Shown: piece after piece, positions 1 to 7,283 of the stretch | Numbering within the stretch: the stretch's first letter is position 1 | Layout: each line of letters opens with the position of its first letter | NCBI RefSeq assembly: GCF_019345525.1 | Contig: NZ_JAHKRA010000023.1 | Span: forward strand, 1-48,398 | Direction of reading: 5' to 3' | Origin: Flavobacterium sp. NKUCC04_CG | Lineage (GTDB): Bacteria; Bacteroidota; Bacteroidia; Flavobacteriales; Flavobacteriaceae | Length of the DNA stretch: 48,398 bases | Translations under genes and position numbers: made by a program | Notes under the pieces: generated by a model | What the model was told of the DNA's origin: nothing | Databases searched by the model: none | The model's input: the letters and a program-made list of their open reading frames with translations, nothing else

Positions 1-705
1 ATCAAAAATAGCCTTTAAAGCAACAGCTACCGTATCACCGGCGGTGTCTGTTATCACCAAATTCGACCCTACTACAGCAAACGATTGGTTGGTCGTATTT
101 AAACTGCTCCAGTCAACATCTGTCAAAACACCAGTTTCGTTGTAATATTGGAATTTATTGGTCGTGCTGTTATACACCACGTTGCCATAAGTACCACTGA
201 GGTTGTTGATGATTTTATTGATCACGTTTTGATTGTTGAAAATCTGATCCAAGTGCGTGTTCGTAATAGCCGTAACAAATTCCTGATTATTAAAAATCTC
301 ACTTAAAAGCACTTGTACCTTATTACCTTCACTATCTTCCAATACCAATTTACTATCCAACTGGTCAACTGACAGCCTTACATTGACTGTATTTTGAGTA
401 GGCATAGACGCCATGTCTTCTACATTAACAATCCTTAACCATTTACCATCCATCCAATAGTAATATCCAGCACCTAATACCGCATTTGTATTAAACACCA
501 ATAAACTATTAATATTTCCAGCACTAATTGTAGTTTGATCTACAGTACTTATAAGGGAAACTCTCGGTATTAAAATCCCTTTATTCGAAGCCACTATCTC
601 CAACTGAGATGATTCATTAGGCATTTGCGTTCCGATACCCACTTGAGAATATCCCGTTGCTATAATACCCATTAAGAAAACTACTGAAAGTAATCTTTTT
701 TTCAT
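1..705 (-). CDS. Secreted surface protein, truncated by the window edge (N-terminal 235 aa)
   Basis: The frame is open from the ATG at 705 to the left edge, so only the N-terminal 235 residues are present. It begins with a signal peptide (MKKRLLSVVFLMGIIATGYSQ). Next comes VGIGTQMPNESSQLEI and then a KGILIPRVSL segment, a plan common at the mature N-terminus of Bacteroidota exported repeat or adhesin-like proteins. Further in are QEFVTAITNTHLDQIFNNQ and related Asn/Gln-rich stretches that look like the start of a repeat region. An ECF-type promoter motif lies at 735-764, about 30 nt before the ATG, and is shared with the two downstream-reading operons to the right. The function is unknown. 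An adhesin or fibre role is inference. The signal peptide and start are clear; the full length cannot be judged. Confidence 0.8.
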   Translation of the reverse strand, partial: MKKRLLSVVFLMGIIATGYSQVGIGTQMPNESSQLEIVASNKGILIPRVSLISTVDQTTISAGNINSLLVFNTNAVLGAGYYYWMDGKWLRIVNVEDMASMPTQNTVNVRLSVDQLDSKLVLEDSEGNKVQVLLSEIFNNQEFVTAITNTHLDQIFNNQNVINKIINNLSGTYGNVVYNSTTNKFQYYNETGVLTDVDWSSLNTTNQSFAVVGSNLVITDTAGDTVAVALKAIFD

Positions 706-734
706 AATTTCTATATTTAAATTCTTTCTGTACA

Positions 735-764
735 TTTGGACACTACATCAAAAAAAAGTCACAT
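735..764 (-). promoter_or_regulatory. ECF-sigma-type promoter, copy 1
   Basis: Read on the minus strand this is ATGTGACTTTT, 10 nt, GTGTCCAAA. The same 11-nt left block and the same 10-nt spacer occur at 3694-3723 and 5668-5697. It ends about 30 nt before the ATG of the truncated secreted protein. The -35/-10 assignment is inferred from the general ECF promoter layout. Confidence 0.75.
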
Positions 765-994
765 ACATTTTTCATAAAAAATATATGAAATTAACATTTT
801 AACATATTTTTTTTACCAAAGTTTACTCAATAAAATCAAAACGAAACATAATAAAATAGTAAAAAACATTTTTTATTAACCCATCTTTTAAGAAAAATAA
901 TAGGGGTTTACAACATCCCTTTCTGTCGTTTCCATTCAATATTTCTTAAAAAAACTTAACATAAAAAATGCTTGGGGAATTGTATATAAAACAA

Positions 995-1039
995 ATACTG
1001 CATTATTGAGAAAACAGAATTACCTCAATAATACAGTAT
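995..1039 (-). terminator. Hairpin after the three-gene secreted-protein operon
   Basis: The arms ATACTGCATTATTGAG (995-1010) and CTCAATAATACAGTAT (1024-1039) pair with one mismatch around a 13-nt loop. On the minus strand the hairpin is followed by a T-rich run (TTTGTTTTATAT). It sits 20 nt after the stop of the last gene of the operon, so a terminator or 3'-stabilising stem is likely. Confidence 0.55.
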
Positions 1040-1058
1040 CATATATAAAGAACCACTT

Positions 1059-1880
1059 TTAAAGCTCCTGTATAGAAAGCAGAGTACCTTCGTGCTGTCC
1101 AACTGGTTTACCAGCGATATAGGTTGTCGTATTGTCGGCAGGTCCTTTTGCTTCTAAAATTAATTTAATGCCGTGTTGTCCGGAATAAACATAACACACC
1201 GGATAAGTTCCAGTTCCTTTAACGGTATTTACAGAGCTTGACTGTACGGTTCCCGGACTACTTAAATACATTTTTGCACTACCGGAAGGAACTTCAGCAA
1301 GTTTAAACTGTGTTTTGAGATAGGTTGGAGAGGAAGAGATACCTATACCAACTATGGCTGATATTTTATATGACTTTCCAGGTCCTAAGACCAAAATCGA
1401 CTGATCACTTCCTTCTAGAGAGACATCGTTATGAAATCTACTCGCTGTAGAAACATCGTTCCAACTGACTGCCGTTCCCGAACTAAGAACTCGTTGTTGA
1501 CTAAGCGGTCTATTGACTTGAGCGATAACCTTTTCCGCAACGATATTGGTGTATCTATCTAATTTTTCCCACTTTTCCTCTATACCGTCGTAGTAGTAAT
1601 ACCCCTGTTCAGTAACTGCTTCTGTCTTTCTACTGAGGCCCGTTTGTCCTAAAGGCTTAACTACAAAAACCATAATTCCATCATGATTCGCTGTATATAA
1701 TTCCTCTTTTCCCATCAATTCTACTCCTGAAATCTGAGGAACTTTTAAACCATTAGGTATAGTCGAATCGGCATTATCAGCAATCTCTAAAACAACCTTA
1801 GATTCCTTAGTGTTTACGCCTATTTTTTGGGAATACCCTCCTATTGAAAACAACAGTATTACTATATATATATTTCTCAT
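1059..1880 (-). CDS. Secreted protein of the tandem family, member 3
   Basis: This 273-aa protein has an N-terminal signal peptide (MRNIYIVILLFSIGGYSQ). The mature start is KIGVNTKESKVVLEIADN, followed by NGLKVPQISG, the same plan as its two upstream neighbours. Shared landmarks are DGIMVFV, a GYYYYD segment near residue 92, and a C-terminal half rich in Ser/Thr and beta-type sequence that ends LLSIQEL. It is last in a three-gene operon, 18 nt after the 1899-2732 gene. No catalytic motif or sorting domain is visible. The tandem paralogy suggests duplication and divergence of a cell-surface or secreted component. Its specific role is unknown. Confidence 0.85.
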   Translation of the reverse strand: MRNIYIVILLFSIGGYSQKIGVNTKESKVVLEIADNADSTIPNGLKVPQISGVELMGKEELYTANHDGIMVFVVKPLGQTGLSRKTEAVTEQGYYYYDGIEEKWEKLDRYTNIVAEKVIAQVNRPLSQQRVLSSGTAVSWNDVSTASRFHNDVSLEGSDQSILVLGPGKSYKISAIVGIGISSSPTYLKTQFKLAEVPSGSAKMYLSSPGTVQSSSVNTVKGTGTYPVCYVYSGQHGIKLILEAKGPADNTTTYIAGKPVGQHEGTLLSIQEL

Positions 1881-1898
1881 AATTAAAAATCATATTCA

Positions 1899-2732
1899 CT
1901 ATAACTCTTCTACGATAAGATGGGTATAATAATACGCATCCTGATTTTCCGAACCTGCTAAAACTAAATTTCTATTCCCAAAAGAATGCCCGTAAACTGG
2001 TGCATTTAACCTAATAGCCATTGCCTGACTATGTGTATTGATTACAGTAGTTGCATAAACCACCCCTCCATCTTGGTAGGCCTCATTACCCGTTTCGAGA
2101 TATCCCCATGAAGAAACCGCTAAAGGTGCCGTAGTCTGGGATTCAAATCGGGTTACAACATATCCCGGTCTTCTGGCTCCAACTATACTGATCATGGCAG
2201 TGATTTTAAACAAATGCCCTTTAGGAAATCTTAGGGTAGTTTGATCGGCATCAATTCGAAGGTTATTTGAAGCTGGTGTTCCCTCAATTTGATGCCAGGT
2301 TAAGTAATTATTTACAAAATTGGCACTGTTGTTATTTGATGGATAATTCAGGTTAAAATCGCCACTTCTTGAAATTTTTGCGAATATCAATTCATCGTCT
2401 TCAATAATATTGGTATAGCGCTTTCCCAACGGGCTCCAAATTCCTTGACGACTGTCATAATAGTAATACCCCCTTCTGATGACTTCTCTTAAGACACCAT
2501 TTGGATTCTGCGCTGCTTCTGTCACATATATCAAAACGCCGTCATATTCCGAACCTACAACACCAGCCAACTCCCTAGCCGGCATTCGGGGAAAAAGTAC
2601 CCCAACGGCTTCCTGAGTCCCTTCTTGTTTATTGATATGCAAGGATACTTTAGGTTCATGCTCGTTTATTCCAGTTTGCCCATAAAACGGCCCCAACACT
2701 AAAAACACAAATAATAAAGCTGTATTTTTCAT
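1899..2732 (-). CDS. Secreted protein of the tandem family, member 2
   Basis: This 277-aa protein starts with a signal peptide (MKNTALLFVFLVLGPFYGQ). Then come TGINEHEPKVSLHI and VLFPRMPARELAG, matching the KGxLxPRM region of related flavobacterial exported proteins. The DGVLIYVTEA and RGYYYYDSRQGIW segments align by eye with the other two members. The C-terminus ends in YYTHLIVEEL, close to the ends of its neighbours (LLSIQEL, YLIIEEI). The stop is one nucleotide from the start side of the 2734-3570 gene, so translation is probably coupled. No enzyme motif is seen. Confidence 0.85.
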   Translation of the reverse strand: MKNTALLFVFLVLGPFYGQTGINEHEPKVSLHINKQEGTQEAVGVLFPRMPARELAGVVGSEYDGVLIYVTEAAQNPNGVLREVIRRGYYYYDSRQGIWSPLGKRYTNIIEDDELIFAKISRSGDFNLNYPSNNNSANFVNNYLTWHQIEGTPASNNLRIDADQTTLRFPKGHLFKITAMISIVGARRPGYVVTRFESQTTAPLAVSSWGYLETGNEAYQDGGVVYATTVINTHSQAMAIRLNAPVYGHSFGNRNLVLAGSENQDAYYYTHLIVEEL

Positions 2733-2733
2733 A

Positions 2734-3570
2734 TTATATTTCTTCTATTATTAAGTAAGACCCAATAGTATTGTGTGCGGGTCCTCCAGCTATATTGGTC
2801 CGCAAATTCCCTTCCCTTGTAGCATTAGTTTTTATTATGGCTCCCGATACCCCAGTATAAATTATAATCATGGCAGGAGTTGACCCGCCCGCATTGGATG
2901 CATTATAATTGGATGACCGAGCAAACCCCTGACTAGATTCATACACTTGAACTGTTGAATCGGGATTAACAACTATAAATTCACTTCTTAAGCTAGAAGC
3001 AATTTTTCGCTGAGCGTCGCTACCAGCTCCATATCCAACTGGAATCATTCCCTGAATCTTTAAAGTCCGGTATGGAGGTAAAACGATTTCAGTTCCATTA
3101 TTTCTCAACGCAATTAAATTCTTATTGACACCATCAAAATCTGCATTCCATCTAATAACTTCCGTAGCTGAGGCCATCAATCTAGTAGCAGCACTATTTA
3201 TAATCACAAAAACCTTAGCTGCTGTCATGGCTGATTTTCCACTAATGGTAGGTTTCCATTGCTGGTAAGGTTCATCGTGATAAACATAAAATCCTTTCTG
3301 AGTGACTTCTATGGTCTTGGGAGTAACCATTTCCGCAGGAACTGCTGAAGTTACGTAAATCATTGTGCCATTTTGATTTTGACTATATAGCGCGTCATTT
3401 TCCGCTAAATCACTTCCTGTAGTACGAGGCATCAAAACTCCATTTTCTGGAGAAACGTTTGAGCCCTTTAAAATTTCAACGGTAGCTATGGGTTTTTTTG
3501 TATTTAATCCTGTTTGAGAAAATGAATGCAACGGAATTCCAAACAGCAATAAAAAAATAATCTTCTTCAT
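2734..3570 (-). CDS. Secreted protein of the tandem family, member 1 (operon leader)
   Basis: This 278-aa protein has the signal peptide MKKIIFLLLFGIPLHSFSQ, then TGLNTKKPIATVEI and NGVLMPRTTGSDLAEND. It contains the family landmarks GTMIYVTSA and KGFYVYHDEPYQQW and ends YLIIEEI. It is the first gene of the operon. An ECF-type promoter motif at 3694-3723 would give a leader of about 120 nt. The conserved N-terminus combined with divergent cores among the three paralogues suggests related export and folding with different binding surfaces. That is an inference; the function is unknown. Confidence 0.85.
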   Translation of the reverse strand: MKKIIFLLLFGIPLHSFSQTGLNTKKPIATVEILKGSNVSPENGVLMPRTTGSDLAENDALYSQNQNGTMIYVTSAVPAEMVTPKTIEVTQKGFYVYHDEPYQQWKPTISGKSAMTAAKVFVIINSAATRLMASATEVIRWNADFDGVNKNLIALRNNGTEIVLPPYRTLKIQGMIPVGYGAGSDAQRKIASSLRSEFIVVNPDSTVQVYESSQGFARSSNYNASNAGGSTPAMIIIYTGVSGAIIKTNATREGNLRTNIAGGPAHNTIGSYLIIEEI

Positions 3571-3693
3571 CTGAAACTGCTAATGATTAATGCAAATAGA
3601 GCACCACAAATCGATTGTTTGTTTCCAATTTTGCCGAAATAGCAAAAAAATTGAACTGTAGAAAAACGACTATCAACTTTGTGCCTACAATAT

Positions 3694-3723
3694 TTTAGAC
3701 ACTTTTACTAAGAAAAGTCACAT
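3694..3723 (-). promoter_or_regulatory. ECF-sigma-type promoter, copy 2
   Basis: The minus strand reads ATGTGACTTTT, 10 nt, GTGTCTAAA. It is identical in the left block and spacer length to copies 1 and 3. It lies about 124 nt upstream of the first gene of the three-gene secreted-protein operon. Confidence 0.8.
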
Positions 3724-3895
3724 TTCTACACAAACTATTGTCTGCGAACTGGTAAATTTATTGTACACACAAATATATAACCGCTGTTATCACACCGCTT
3801 TTCAATTTCTCAACGGTATCAACTAATTTTTACATTAGTTGAAATACTTTGAACTATCCAGCTTAAAAAAACTATACGAATGATTTTGATTTGAC

Positions 3896-3935
3896 AAAAA
3901 AAAGCTGCTTTCAATTTTGAAAGCAGCTTTTTTTA
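3896..3935 (-). terminator. Terminator of the sigma / MscS-like operon
   Basis: A-rich sequence followed by GCTGCTTTCAA, a 2-nt loop and TTGAAAGCAGC, then a T tract, gives a long stem with U tracts on both strands. It lies about 75 nt after the stop of the MscS-like gene on the minus strand. It could act in both directions. Confidence 0.8.
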
Positions 3936-4010
3936 TTAAAAATCCAAAAACGGAAAATCCCATTTCAGCAACTAAAACCAGAAATCTATAACCAAGCTAT
4001 TTCCAGCTGC

Positions 4011-4850
4011 TTATTGATTATCTAAAAATTCTATAGTACTTGAAGAAACTTTTTTTATTGGCATTAATATTTTATGATTATGGACAAGTAAACAAAGGTA
4101 GATATTATCAATAGACACTATAACCCCCTCCATTTGTTCAATTCGAATACGCATACCTACACGTAAGTTTTTACGCGTATAAAAAGAATACAACAACAGT
4201 GTGACCATTTCTTTAGACCCCAATCCTAAAGACAGAGCTATAGTTATAAAAATACCCCCCATAATAATGGAGATATTATGGGTAATTATATCCGTGTTGA
4301 TTCCCGCTTGATTAAGAGCAATAATTGTAAAAAACAAAAACAATACATAGAAGACCATCTTTCCGATGATTTTTGCTCCTTTAAAACCAATTACACCAAA
4401 GAAGTTCATCAATGCCTTTTTTACCCACAATGCTAAGTAAAGCCCGGAAACAAAAATTATGACGGAAATAAAGAATTGCGGCATTAACGAAACAAAGATT
4501 CCTATTTGCGCAGATACTATTTCTAACCCAAACAAATCTGCCCCGACAACAATAAAAATTAAAACCAAGAAAACTTTAATAAAAGCATCAATAATCAATA
4601 CCAAATCCAACTTAATTTTAGATCTATTCCAAAAATCGCTTTTACTTAAATGCTGTTGTAATCGCTCTATTTTACTAAAAATCAGCAATCTTTTTATTAA
4701 AAAAGAAAGAAGTCGAATACACCACCAACTCAAAAGCGCGTATATTAAAATAACCAATACTTTCAATGCTCCGCTAGCTAAGCTATTCAATAGGGAATTA
4801 ATAAATTGCGAGGAATCTTCAATATTAAATATCTGAGCAAAACTATTCAT
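4011..4850 (-). CDS. MscS-like mechanosensitive channel family membrane protein
   Basis: The protein is about 279 aa from the MNSFAQIF start. An in-frame ATG ten codons earlier at 4880 is possible, but 4850 gives a normal 8-nt overlap with the preceding gene. About five hydrophobic segments are visible, for example ALKVLVILIYALLSWW and FIKVFLVLIFIVVGADLF. They are followed by SLGLGSKEMVTLLLYSFYTRKNLRVGMRIRI and a small beta region ending ILMPIKKVS. This corresponds to the pore-lining helix and beta domain of MscS (compare its GLGLQG...F...G..V...G.V..I). It is the last gene of an operon behind an ECF sigma factor. Acting as a tension-responsive membrane partner of the sigma factor is inference. 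It may instead be an ordinary osmotic safety valve under envelope-stress control. Confidence 0.8.
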   Translation of the reverse strand: MNSFAQIFNIEDSSQFINSLLNSLASGALKVLVILIYALLSWWCIRLLSFLIKRLLIFSKIERLQQHLSKSDFWNRSKIKLDLVLIIDAFIKVFLVLIFIVVGADLFGLEIVSAQIGIFVSLMPQFFISVIIFVSGLYLALWVKKALMNFFGVIGFKGAKIIGKMVFYVLFLFFTIIALNQAGINTDIITHNISIIMGGIFITIALSLGLGSKEMVTLLLYSFYTRKNLRVGMRIRIEQMEGVIVSIDNIYLCLLVHNHKILMPIKKVSSSTIEFLDNQ

Positions 4851-5058
4851 CTTTAGCTTGGTTAAATTTATCTTTAGCATTTGTGGTTGTGATATGATTG
4901 TCCTTAATCAAGGTTGCCATAACATTAGGTAACTTTATGGTAAACAATTCCGCCACTTCTAAAGACAATTTTATAAGTGCAATATTGTCGGTAACCCGAT
5001 CTCTTATGACTTCAGGTAACTTTTCGTCATATAAAATTTTTTTAAAAGGATTTTCCAT
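4843..5058 (-). CDS. Small protein between the ECF sigma factor and the MscS-like protein
   Basis: This 71-aa protein (MENPFKKILYDEKLPEV...) is charged and helical in appearance, with no signal peptide, no transmembrane helix and no cysteines. It starts 2 nt after the stop of the sigma factor and overlaps the next gene by 8 nt, so all three are almost certainly co-translated. I do not recognise a family. The position directly after an ECF sigma gene is where anti-sigma factors usually sit. A cytoplasmic anti-sigma or adaptor role is therefore possible, but it lacks the HxxxCxxC zinc motif of the classical anti-sigma domain. The opposite strand is also open here (4898-5164), but operon packing favours this frame. 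Confidence 0.75.
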   Translation of the reverse strand: MENPFKKILYDEKLPEVIRDRVTDNIALIKLSLEVAELFTIKLPNVMATLIKDNHITTTNAKDKFNQAKDE

Positions 5059-5060
5059 TA

Positions 5061-5639
5061 TTACAACGAATTATAGATTTCTAAAACCCTTTTCTTTGCT
5101 CTATGTAGTCTCATTTTCACGGCGCTCTCTCCAATTCCTACTTGCTCCGCAATGGTTTTTATAGACATGTCATCTTGGTACTTCATTAACAATATTATTT
5201 TTTCGCTAGGTTCTGCAATTTTTAAGGCTTGCCTAAGTTTTTCAGCATTCATTGCCAGAATTTCTTCATCTGCGATGTCGCTTTCACCTTCTGGAATACT
5301 GTAATTATAATCATCTATCAAATCCGTTTCTAGATTTTTCTTTTTTAAATCGCGATTATAAAAATTAACACAATGGTTATATGTAAAAGAAAACAGCCAT
5401 GTAGAAAACTTTGAATCCCCTCTGAAGGTATATAATTTAACATAAAGCTGTATAAATATATCGTGTGTTAAATCTTGAGCCACAGCATCTGAACCAACAA
5501 AACTCCTGCATTTATTATAAACCAAATCTGAATATCGATCATATAAAACACCAAAATAGGTAGCGTCTTCTGTCCTAATGATTAAAGCTACTAGCTGCTC
5601 ATCGTCCAGATTAATATGTCTTAGTGAATCTAACTCCAT
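5061..5639 (-). CDS. ECF-family RNA polymerase sigma factor
   Basis: This 192-aa protein has the two-domain plan of ECF sigma-70 factors. Region 2 covers about residues 20-90 (DRYSDLVYNKC..., AQDLTHDIFIQLYVKL, FSTWLFSFTYNHCVNF). Region 4 covers about 135-190 (EPSEKIILLMKYQDDMSIKTIAEQ, then the helix-turn-helix GIGESAVKMRLHRAKKRVLEIY). It leads an operon with a 71-aa protein and an MscS-like membrane protein. A 30-nt promoter-like motif 30 nt upstream (5668-5697) is repeated upstream of two secreted-protein transcription units nearby. The natural reading is autoregulation plus control of those genes. Confidence 0.93.
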   Translation of the reverse strand: MELDSLRHINLDDEQLVALIIRTEDATYFGVLYDRYSDLVYNKCRSFVGSDAVAQDLTHDIFIQLYVKLYTFRGDSKFSTWLFSFTYNHCVNFYNRDLKKKNLETDLIDDYNYSIPEGESDIADEEILAMNAEKLRQALKIAEPSEKIILLMKYQDDMSIKTIAEQVGIGESAVKMRLHRAKKRVLEIYNSL

Positions 5640-5667
5640 AACTACGTTATCTAATGGTCAAATAGTA

Positions 5668-5697
5668 TTTAGACACATCATTTTGAAAAAGTCACAT
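5668..5697 (-). promoter_or_regulatory. ECF-sigma-type promoter, copy 3 (sigma operon)
   Basis: The minus strand reads ATGTGACTTTT, 10 nt, GTGTCTAAA, and the right end is about 28 nt before the sigma factor ATG. The motif and spacing match copies 1 and 2. ECF sigma factors commonly activate their own promoters, which supports this factor being the one that reads the motif. Confidence 0.8.
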
Positions 5698-5740
5698 GAT
5701 CGGAGTATTTTATAATGAATCTAAATTAAATCGCTTAAAA

Positions 5741-6463
5741 TCAATTCTTCTGCGTTAGCGGATAATGATGAAAATAGATCTCGGGTTGTTGAAGAATATC
5801 ATTTAATACCAAGATATAATTGCTCGATTCCTCCACGGAATTATCAAACAACAAAGCTCTTCCCTTTAGATAACCAATAAAATATTGGCACCAATTAGAA
5901 TAATTTAGTTCTGCAACGGCATAGGCTTTTTTAAGATAATTTACCGCTTCTTCTTCTGTGAGCCAACCTATTGTAAAAGCGTATCTGATAATCAGCCCTA
6001 CTCTCTCAATATCCCAACTGGCAATATTGGTAATTCGGTGGTATGCAGGCTCGTTGAATGAATAGCCGCAATCAAAAAAGCGGGACTCACACTTGTCGTC
6101 TATAAAGTGATATAATTTGGCTTGTTCGCCCAATAATGTCGACGCAACGGGGTGTTGGGGATGTGATTTCTTCTGAACAAGTACGGTTTCAGCTATATCT
6201 TTAAAATTATGCACACTGGGCAAGCTTAACAAACTTTCAATCAATTGTTTGGCGTTTTTAGAATTCACCACGCACCAAGCTTGATTGAGTATGTTTTCAA
6301 TCCTTTGAAGATCTAAGCGCGATCTTAAGGTACTGCTATCGCTTTTGTGATTGGCCTCTATTAAAAAACTCCCTATTATAAGCAGGTGCTCTGGAACAGT
6401 ATTCAATCTATATTTACGATAGAAATCGTCTTTCCATCCTGAAGTTTCTTGAGTATATTCCAT
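5741..6463 (-). CDS. DUF1266 domain protein
   Basis: This 240-aa soluble protein has no signal peptide. The segment WDIERVGLIIRYAFTIGWLTEEEAVNYLKKA...YSNWCQYFIGYLKGRALLF matches the pattern I associate with DUF1266: W(D)xxR, GY/GW, E-EA, a YSNW-type Trp, and a GR before the end. The biochemical role of this family is not known. It stands alone between the sigma-operon promoter and riboflavin synthase, in the same direction as both. It reads away from the promoter at 5668-5697, so it is not part of that operon. Confidence 0.75.
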   Translation of the reverse strand: MEYTQETSGWKDDFYRKYRLNTVPEHLLIIGSFLIEANHKSDSSTLRSRLDLQRIENILNQAWCVVNSKNAKQLIESLLSLPSVHNFKDIAETVLVQKKSHPQHPVASTLLGEQAKLYHFIDDKCESRFFDCGYSFNEPAYHRITNIASWDIERVGLIIRYAFTIGWLTEEEAVNYLKKAYAVAELNYSNWCQYFIGYLKGRALLFDNSVEESSNYILVLNDILQQPEIYFHHYPLTQKN

Positions 6464-6637
6464 AATATTTGATTTTTTTGATTACACAACCTAGTAAAAA
6501 TAGGTTATTTCACACAGTAATACAAAAAACCAGCAAAAAAATAGAGCATAACTAGCTCAAAAAAAGCTTTTATTTCGCCACTACAAAATTCTTTACGGTT
6601 CAAAAAACAAAAACCAGCCGGGTTTCAACTGTAACAA

Positions 6638-7225
6638 TTAACGCATGGACAACATCTTTGCAACATACTTACCGATAACATCAAACTCCAAATTTACCAC
6701 GGTACCTATTTTATAAGTTCCAAATAAAGTGTGCTCCAGCGTATAAGGTATGATGGCTACTTTAAAGGTATTTATACCCGAGTCAACCACGGTTAAACTA
6801 GTCCCATCAACGGTAATCGAACCTTTTTCAATCGTTATATTCGATTGTTTTTCGTCGTATTCAAACCCAAAATAAATGCTGCCTTCCGAATCTTCCATCG
6901 ATATACAGCGCGCCGTTTGATCGACATGACCTTGAACCAAATGACCATCTAAACGAGTTCCCAATATCATAGCCCGTTCTAAATTAACACGATCACCAAG
7001 TTTCCACTGGCCCATCGATGTCTTTCCAATAGTCTCCTTAATACCGGTAACTGTATAAGTCGAATCGGTCACAGCTACCACGGTTAAACAAATACCATTA
7101 TGAGAAACGCTTTGATCAATTTTCAATTCTATAGCCAAAGGCGACCCTATAGTAATATGCAGATTTTCTCCTTCTTTTTCTATATTTTCAATCCTTCCGA
7201 TGGATTCCACAATTCCTGTAAACAT
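6638..7225 (-). CDS. ribE: Riboflavin synthase, alpha chain
   Basis: The enzyme disproportionates two 6,7-dimethyl-8-ribityllumazines to riboflavin. The 195-aa protein begins MFTGIVESIG, the near-invariant start of the family. I chose this ATG at 7225 over an in-frame ATG six codons upstream. Two lumazine-binding repeats are visible: the first with SVSHNGICLTVV and the second with GSITVDGTSLTVV. It is divergent from pdxA, with 58 nt between the two starts. On the minus strand TAATTTTG (7263-7256) is a fair -7 box, but no TTG lies at the right distance. Confidence 0.95.
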   Translation of the reverse strand: MFTGIVESIGRIENIEKEGENLHITIGSPLAIELKIDQSVSHNGICLTVVAVTDSTYTVTGIKETIGKTSMGQWKLGDRVNLERAMILGTRLDGHLVQGHVDQTARCISMEDSEGSIYFGFEYDEKQSNITIEKGSITVDGTSLTVVDSGINTFKVAIIPYTLEHTLFGTYKIGTVVNLEFDVIGKYVAKMLSMR

Positions 7226-7283
7226 AACTCGATTTATTTTCATTAAATTTGCTTACAAAATTAGCAATAAATTACAGCTTATT

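Larger units (their letters stand above)
706..1058. other. AT-rich intergenic region with a promoter and a hairpin
   Basis: This 353-nt stretch separates the truncated secreted-protein gene from the end of the three-gene operon. It contains the ECF-type promoter copy at 735-764 and an imperfect inverted repeat at 995-1039. The rest is A/T-rich, and I see no coding sequence in it. Confidence 0.6.
3571..4010. other. Intergenic region with an ECF-type promoter and a strong hairpin
   Basis: This 440-nt A/T-rich region has no credible ORF. It holds the promoter motif at 3694-3723, which reads left into the secreted-protein operon, and a strong hairpin at 3896-3935 after the MscS-like gene. Confidence 0.6.

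Noticed and set aside
4459..4836. 125-codon plus-strand frame inside the MscS-like gene
   Set aside because: Antisense shadow; the minus-strand frame has clear membrane helices and a family signature.
4898..5164. Plus-strand open frame opposite the 71-aa and sigma genes
   Set aside because: It is antisense to two tightly packed co-directional genes and has no recognisable content.
5741..6463. DUF1266 gene as a member of the sigma operon
   Set aside because: It is upstream of the sigma promoter on the minus strand, so the motif at 5668-5697 cannot drive it.
7244..7263. Overlapping -7 boxes for ribE and pdxA as a complete divergent promoter
   Set aside because: Both TAnnTTTG boxes are present, but neither has a TTG within 17-23 nt, so I did not list them as promoters.
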